This document shows, piece after piece, positions 6,200 through 9,222 of a DNA stretch of 9,222 bases. The DNA comes from Avisuccinivibrio_A sp964651505 (GTDB taxonomy: Bacteria; Pseudomonadota; Gammaproteobacteria; Enterobacterales; Succinivibrionaceae), in contig CAZYXT010000096.1 in the NCBI GenBank assembly GCA_964651505.1, forward strand, positions 1 to 9,222. Direction: 5' to 3'. Position numbers and translations under genes: made by a program. Every line of letters begins with the position of its first letter. The first letter of the stretch is position 1. A model generated the notes under the pieces. It saw only the letters and a program-made list of their open reading frames with translations. It was not told where the DNA came from and did not search any database.

Positions 6200-6901
6200 A
6201 TGACCAAGTTGAAGACTGCGTTGGCTCTTGCCTGCTTGCTAGGTGCAGGGGCCTCTCAAGCCATTACGATTGATTATCGACATGAGTTTACCGATCTTGC
6301 CCATGAGAATAAAGACAGAATTTTGATTTCTGATCGTTTCGAGAACGGTTTTGGTTATAGCGTTGAAACTAAGGTGAAATCAGGCGGCGGCAACAGCGGC
6401 GAACGCACCAAAGAGGACACCCCGTATTCGGATATGGTTTCCAATGGTGCAGAGTTTGGCATAAGCTACCAATTCAAGCCTTGGGACGGTTGGACCATTC
6501 AGCCCGGCTTGAACGCCGAGTTTACCAGCGACAAATCCATCTACAAGCCTTTGATCAGGGTACAGTACACCTTCGATAACGGCATCTACGTTGCAGCCCG
6601 TTACCGTTACGAGTACACCCGCGATCCGCGCGGCAATAAGCCTGACGAGCACTTGAACCGTTATGAAGGGTGGCTGGGCTACAGAACCGGTGCTTTTCGC
6701 GGCGAGTTCAACTACATCTGGCGCGACTCTGATCAGGTCCGTTACGACAATCGCACCACCGACTACGAGTACGACTTCAAGTTTTCTTATGATGTGACCA
6801 AGTCTTGGACTCCCTACATTCAGATAGGCAACATCAAGTACAGCTCGTCGTCAAGCAATCGCCAGACCCGTTTCCGTATCGGTATTCAGTACAAGTACTA
6901 A
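6200..6901 (+). CDS. kdgM: Oligogalacturonate-specific outer-membrane porin, KdgM family
   Basis: A 233-residue precursor of a small monomeric beta-barrel porin that lets acidic oligosaccharides, classically oligogalacturonides from pectin, cross the outer membrane. Residues 1-21 are a Sec signal peptide with probable cleavage after GASQA. The mature part begins ITIDYRHEF, as in KdgM proteins, and continues as alternating amphipathic strands rich in Tyr and Arg (for example VAARYRYEYTR and RYEGWLGYR). The many basic residues suit an anion channel. It ends in RIGIQYKY, with a terminal aromatic residue as required for barrel assembly. The frame is open for 27 codons further upstream, but the ATG at 6200 is chosen because the signal peptide starts there and GAGGAG lies at 6184-6189. 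pelX follows after 12 bases, so the pair is probably co-transcribed. The natural substrate could also be another uronate oligomer. Confidence 0.9.
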   Translation: MTKLKTALALACLLGAGASQAITIDYRHEFTDLAHENKDRILISDRFENGFGYSVETKVKSGGGNSGERTKEDTPYSDMVSNGAEFGISYQFKPWDGWTIQPGLNAEFTSDKSIYKPLIRVQYTFDNGIYVAARYRYEYTRDPRGNKPDEHLNRYEGWLGYRTGAFRGEFNYIWRDSDQVRYDNRTTDYEYDFKFSYDVTKSWTPYIQIGNIKYSSSSSNRQTRFRIGIQYKY

Positions 6902-6913
6902 GGCTTTGAGATA

Positions 6914-9067
6914 ATGAGAAAAAGTGTCGTAGCACTCTCCTTGGCCGCCCTGCTCTCCTTTGGGGGGCAGGTTATGGCTGCTGACGAGGCGTTCAGCGCC
7001 ATAACCTTTGGCCAATCTACCGATCTTAACTTTGCCACCAATGTGCTTGAGAACAAGATCGGCGTCAACTATGTCTACTTAAAAGACGGCAGCATCGCCA
7101 AGGACACTCCTCAAAAGGTCGAGCTGCCTTTTAAGATTGAAAGCCGCGGCGGCAAGATCGGCAACAGCCATGACGGCCTGACTTTCTATTACACCAAACT
7201 GCCCATCGATAAAAACTTTGTGCTCGAAGCTCTGGTAAAGATCGATCAATTCGGCCCTGAAAACGGAGCCAAGCCTGCCGCGCAGGAAGGCTGCGGTCTT
7301 TTAGTGCGCGATGTCCTGGGCAAGGAGCGTTCTCCTGTCTTGGAGCCCGGGGTTGAAGAATTCCCCGCAGCCTCCAACATGGTCATGACCTCGGTGCTCA
7401 CACAGGACAAAAAAGATCACACCACCGTCAAGATCGTGCAAATGGATCGCAACGGCATCAATGCCCCTTACGGAAATGCAGGCGCCACCATGAAAAGAAG
7501 CAGCGTGGCCGAGAAAATTGATCTTGCCAAGGCCGATACCTTCAAGTTGCGTTTGGAGCGCACCGATGACGGCTTTATTTCATCCTATGCCCCCCAAGGC
7601 TCCGATGAATGGATCTCCCACAAGACCAATGGCGCCGACCGCCTCGGGGTAATTGACCCTCAGGCCTATTACGCAGGCTTCTTTGCCTCGCGCAATGCTG
7701 CCATGACGGTGCTTGATTATTCGCTGACCACCTCCCCTGCCCACACCAGGGATGACGGCTATGAAATGCCTGCCACTCCTTTGCTCGTGCAATGCGCTTC
7801 GGCACAGACCATAAGCGATCCTGACTCTTACGTGTTCTCCTTCAGGGCCAATGATGACGGCAAGCTCTCGGTGAACTTAAACGGCATCGAGGTTGCAACG
7901 CAGAATTTGAAGGCAGGCGAATTTTACGAGCTTCCTTTAAAGGTTGCGCAAGGCTTTAAGGTAGGCTACAACTATGCCTCCGCAGGCGGCGAAGCAGCAC
8001 AGGAGAGCTATCAGATCTCGGTGTTGAACCTTGCCGATCCTGCTCATGTCTATGCATCCCCTGACGGCAAGGCAACGGCTGAGGGCACGCAAAAAGATCC
8101 TTTGGACGTAGTCACTGCCTTGCAGGCAGTCAAAGCAGGCGGCGTCGTTGAGCTTTTGGACGGCGAATATCCTCTGACCGTGCTTGATCCTCGCTGCAGC
8201 GGCAAAGACGGCGCTCTTAAGACCTTAAAGGGCAGCTTAAATGCCGTTTTCCACGGTCTTGATCTTAATGCCAGCTACCTCAAGCTTGAAGGCTTTACCG
8301 TCACGACCAAGAGCCTCAATGTGGCAGGTTCTTACAATGTGCTGCAAAGCATCACCGCACATCACTGCGACGATACCGGCATCTGGGTGGCCTCGCCCCA
8401 AGAGTACGGCCGTCCTTTGTGGGCACACCACAATCAGATCTTGGATTGCACCTCTTACCAAAACCAAGATCCGGGCAACATCAATGCCGACGGTTTTGCC
8501 GTCAAGATGCGCGTGGGTGAAGGCAACATCATCGTCAATGCTCTCTCCTGGGGCAATGCCGATGACGGCTATGACTTGTTCAACAAGATTGAAGACGGTC
8601 CCAACGGCGCCGTTGTCATCAAGGACAGCATTGCAGCTTTCAACAAGAACAACGGCTTTAAGACAGGCGGTGAAGGCTTGCCGGTCAATCACACCGTTTC
8701 AGGCTGCTTGGCATTCCAAAACGGCATGGACGGCTTTACCGACAACTTTAACCCGGGTATCTTGCAGGTTCACGACAACCTGAGCGTCGACAATGCCCGT
8801 TTCAACTACATTTACAGGCATGGTCCTTTCGTTCAGAGCGTAGAAGATCAGGGACAATTTTCAAACAACCTCTCAATCAGAACCAAAGAGGGCGTCTACC
8901 CTGACCTGGTGACAGGCAAGATCTTGCAAGGAAATGCTTTCTTGGACAGCACTGCTCCCAACGATCAAGGCTATGCCGTCAAGGAACGCAAACTTGGCGA
9001 TATCCCCTCGCGCGCTGCCGATGGGAAACTTGACTTCACCTACTTTGTAAGTTTGAAAGATCGCTAA
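6914..9067 (+). CDS. pelX: Periplasmic exo-pectate lyase, polysaccharide lyase family 9 (PelX-like)
   Basis: A 717-residue lyase that splits polygalacturonate by beta-elimination. PelX of Dickeya, the closest described type, works exolytically in the periplasm and releases unsaturated digalacturonate. Residues 1-22 are a Sec signal peptide (cleavage after QVMA). Residues about 25-272 look like a concanavalin/laminin-G-type beta-sandwich, about 285-375 is a second beta-rich module, and about 378-717 is the PL9 right-handed parallel beta-helix, opening with VYASPDGKATAEGT. Calcium ligands expected from Pel9A (D209, D233, D234, D237) match D526 (NADGFAVK), D550, D551 and D554 (ADDGYD), with the same 24-residue spacing. 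The catalytic Lys matches K583 in NNGFKTGGEG. All key residues are present, so it should be active. The start has only a weak ribosome site (GAG at 6908-6910), which suggests translational coupling to kdgM. With KdgM it forms an uptake-and-trimming unit. Exo action and periplasmic location are inferred by analogy. Confidence 0.9.
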   Translation: MRKSVVALSLAALLSFGGQVMAADEAFSAITFGQSTDLNFATNVLENKIGVNYVYLKDGSIAKDTPQKVELPFKIESRGGKIGNSHDGLTFYYTKLPIDKNFVLEALVKIDQFGPENGAKPAAQEGCGLLVRDVLGKERSPVLEPGVEEFPAASNMVMTSVLTQDKKDHTTVKIVQMDRNGINAPYGNAGATMKRSSVAEKIDLAKADTFKLRLERTDDGFISSYAPQGSDEWISHKTNGADRLGVIDPQAYYAGFFASRNAAMTVLDYSLTTSPAHTRDDGYEMPATPLLVQCASAQTISDPDSYVFSFRANDDGKLSVNLNGIEVATQNLKAGEFYELPLKVAQGFKVGYNYASAGGEAAQESYQISVLNLADPAHVYASPDGKATAEGTQKDPLDVVTALQAVKAGGVVELLDGEYPLTVLDPRCSGKDGALKTLKGSLNAVFHGLDLNASYLKLEGFTVTTKSLNVAGSYNVLQSITAHHCDDTGIWVASPQEYGRPLWAHHNQILDCTSYQNQDPGNINADGFAVKMRVGEGNIIVNALSWGNADDGYDLFNKIEDGPNGAVVIKDSIAAFNKNNGFKTGGEGLPVNHTVSGCLAFQNGMDGFTDNFNPGILQVHDNLSVDNARFNYIYRHGPFVQSVEDQGQFSNNLSIRTKEGVYPDLVTGKILQGNAFLDSTAPNDQGYAVKERKLGDIPSRAADGKLDFTYFVSLKDR

Positions 9068-9101
9068 GCACAACAAGACTTCTTCATTGCTTTTGAGTAT
9101 C

Positions 9102-9137
9102 GGGCAGCTGTGAATTTTCATCGTTGCCCTTTGTTTT
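9102..9137 (+). terminator. Rho-independent terminator after pelX
   Basis: GGGCAGC (9102-9108) pairs with GTTGCCC (9123-9129), seven pairs including one G-U, around a 14-nt loop. A T-rich tail (TTTGTTTT, 9130-9137) follows. It begins 34 bases after the pelX stop and ends 19 bases before the next start codon, so it may be partial and allow some read-through. Confidence 0.6.
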
Positions 9138-9156
9138 ATGTAAAAATGGAGGGCAT

Positions 9157-9222
9157 ATGAGTATTCCAAGCAAAGCCTTATTTGTCACCCCCATGCCGTC
9201 TGTGGCGGCTATGGCAAAGCAG
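9157..9222 (+). CDS. Start of an unidentified gene, cut by the window edge
   Basis: An open frame begins with ATG at 9157 and is still open at the last base. The 22 visible residues start MSIPSKALFVTPMP. GGAGGG at 9148-9153 is a strong ribosome site, although the gap to the ATG is short (3-4 bases). Another ATG at 9193 is less likely because it has no ribosome site. The fragment is too short for me to assign a family. It lies on the same strand as pelX, beyond a moderate terminator, so it may belong to the same pectin-use locus. Confidence 0.5.
   Translation, partial: MSIPSKALFVTPMPSVAAMAKQ

Noticed and set aside
8241..8783. A 180-codon frame inside pelX in another frame
   Set aside because: It overlaps the catalytic core of the lyase, whose conserved residues are all in the annotated frame. 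Its Ser/Thr/Pro/Ala-rich composition is typical of a shadow frame.

Overview
The window reads as chromosomal DNA of a Gram-negative, probably gammaproteobacterial, acid-sugar and pectin user. The reasons are a KdgM-type outer-membrane porin, a PL9 pectate lyase with a Sec signal peptide, a TRAP (DctPQM) transporter, good Shine-Dalgarno sites and compact operons. Coding regions are GC-rich and the gaps between operons are AT-richer. A gut or rumen member of a lineage such as Succinivibrionaceae is possible, but that is a guess from gene content.

Layout: (1) 1-125 holds the end of an upstream transcription unit, with a terminator hairpin at 91-125. (2) 126-765 has no credible gene. It contains a likely promoter (635-663) and copies of a CTTGTC-N-GACAAG operator (475-487, and a composite pair at 709-743). 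(3) 766-5637 is a five-gene plus-strand operon: an enolase-superfamily acid-sugar dehydratase (RspA/ManD type), the TRAP subunits dctP, dctQ and dctM, and a KduD-like short-chain dehydrogenase. Gaps are short or overlapping, and two terminator-like hairpins follow (5636-5726). (4) 5727-6199 is an AT-rich gap with a good sigma-70 promoter (6037-6064). (5) 6200-9067 is a two-gene operon, kdgM then pelX, followed by a terminator (9102-9137). (6) A new open reading frame starts at 9157 and runs off the window; it is not identified.

How the parts may work together: KdgM would admit oligogalacturonides into the periplasm, where PelX would cut them exolytically to unsaturated digalacturonate. The first operon would take up a carboxylate sugar through the TRAP system and convert it in the cytoplasm with the dehydratase and the dehydrogenase, with 2-keto-3-deoxygluconate (KDG) the likely meeting point. 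Both cytoplasmic enzymes depart from the textbook members of their families: the dehydratase has a shortened active-site loop, a Pro in its HGP motif and no C-terminal Trp, and the dehydrogenase has TAHG in place of NNAG. The exact substrate of the first operon is therefore open. No mobile element, CRISPR array, tRNA or rRNA was seen.
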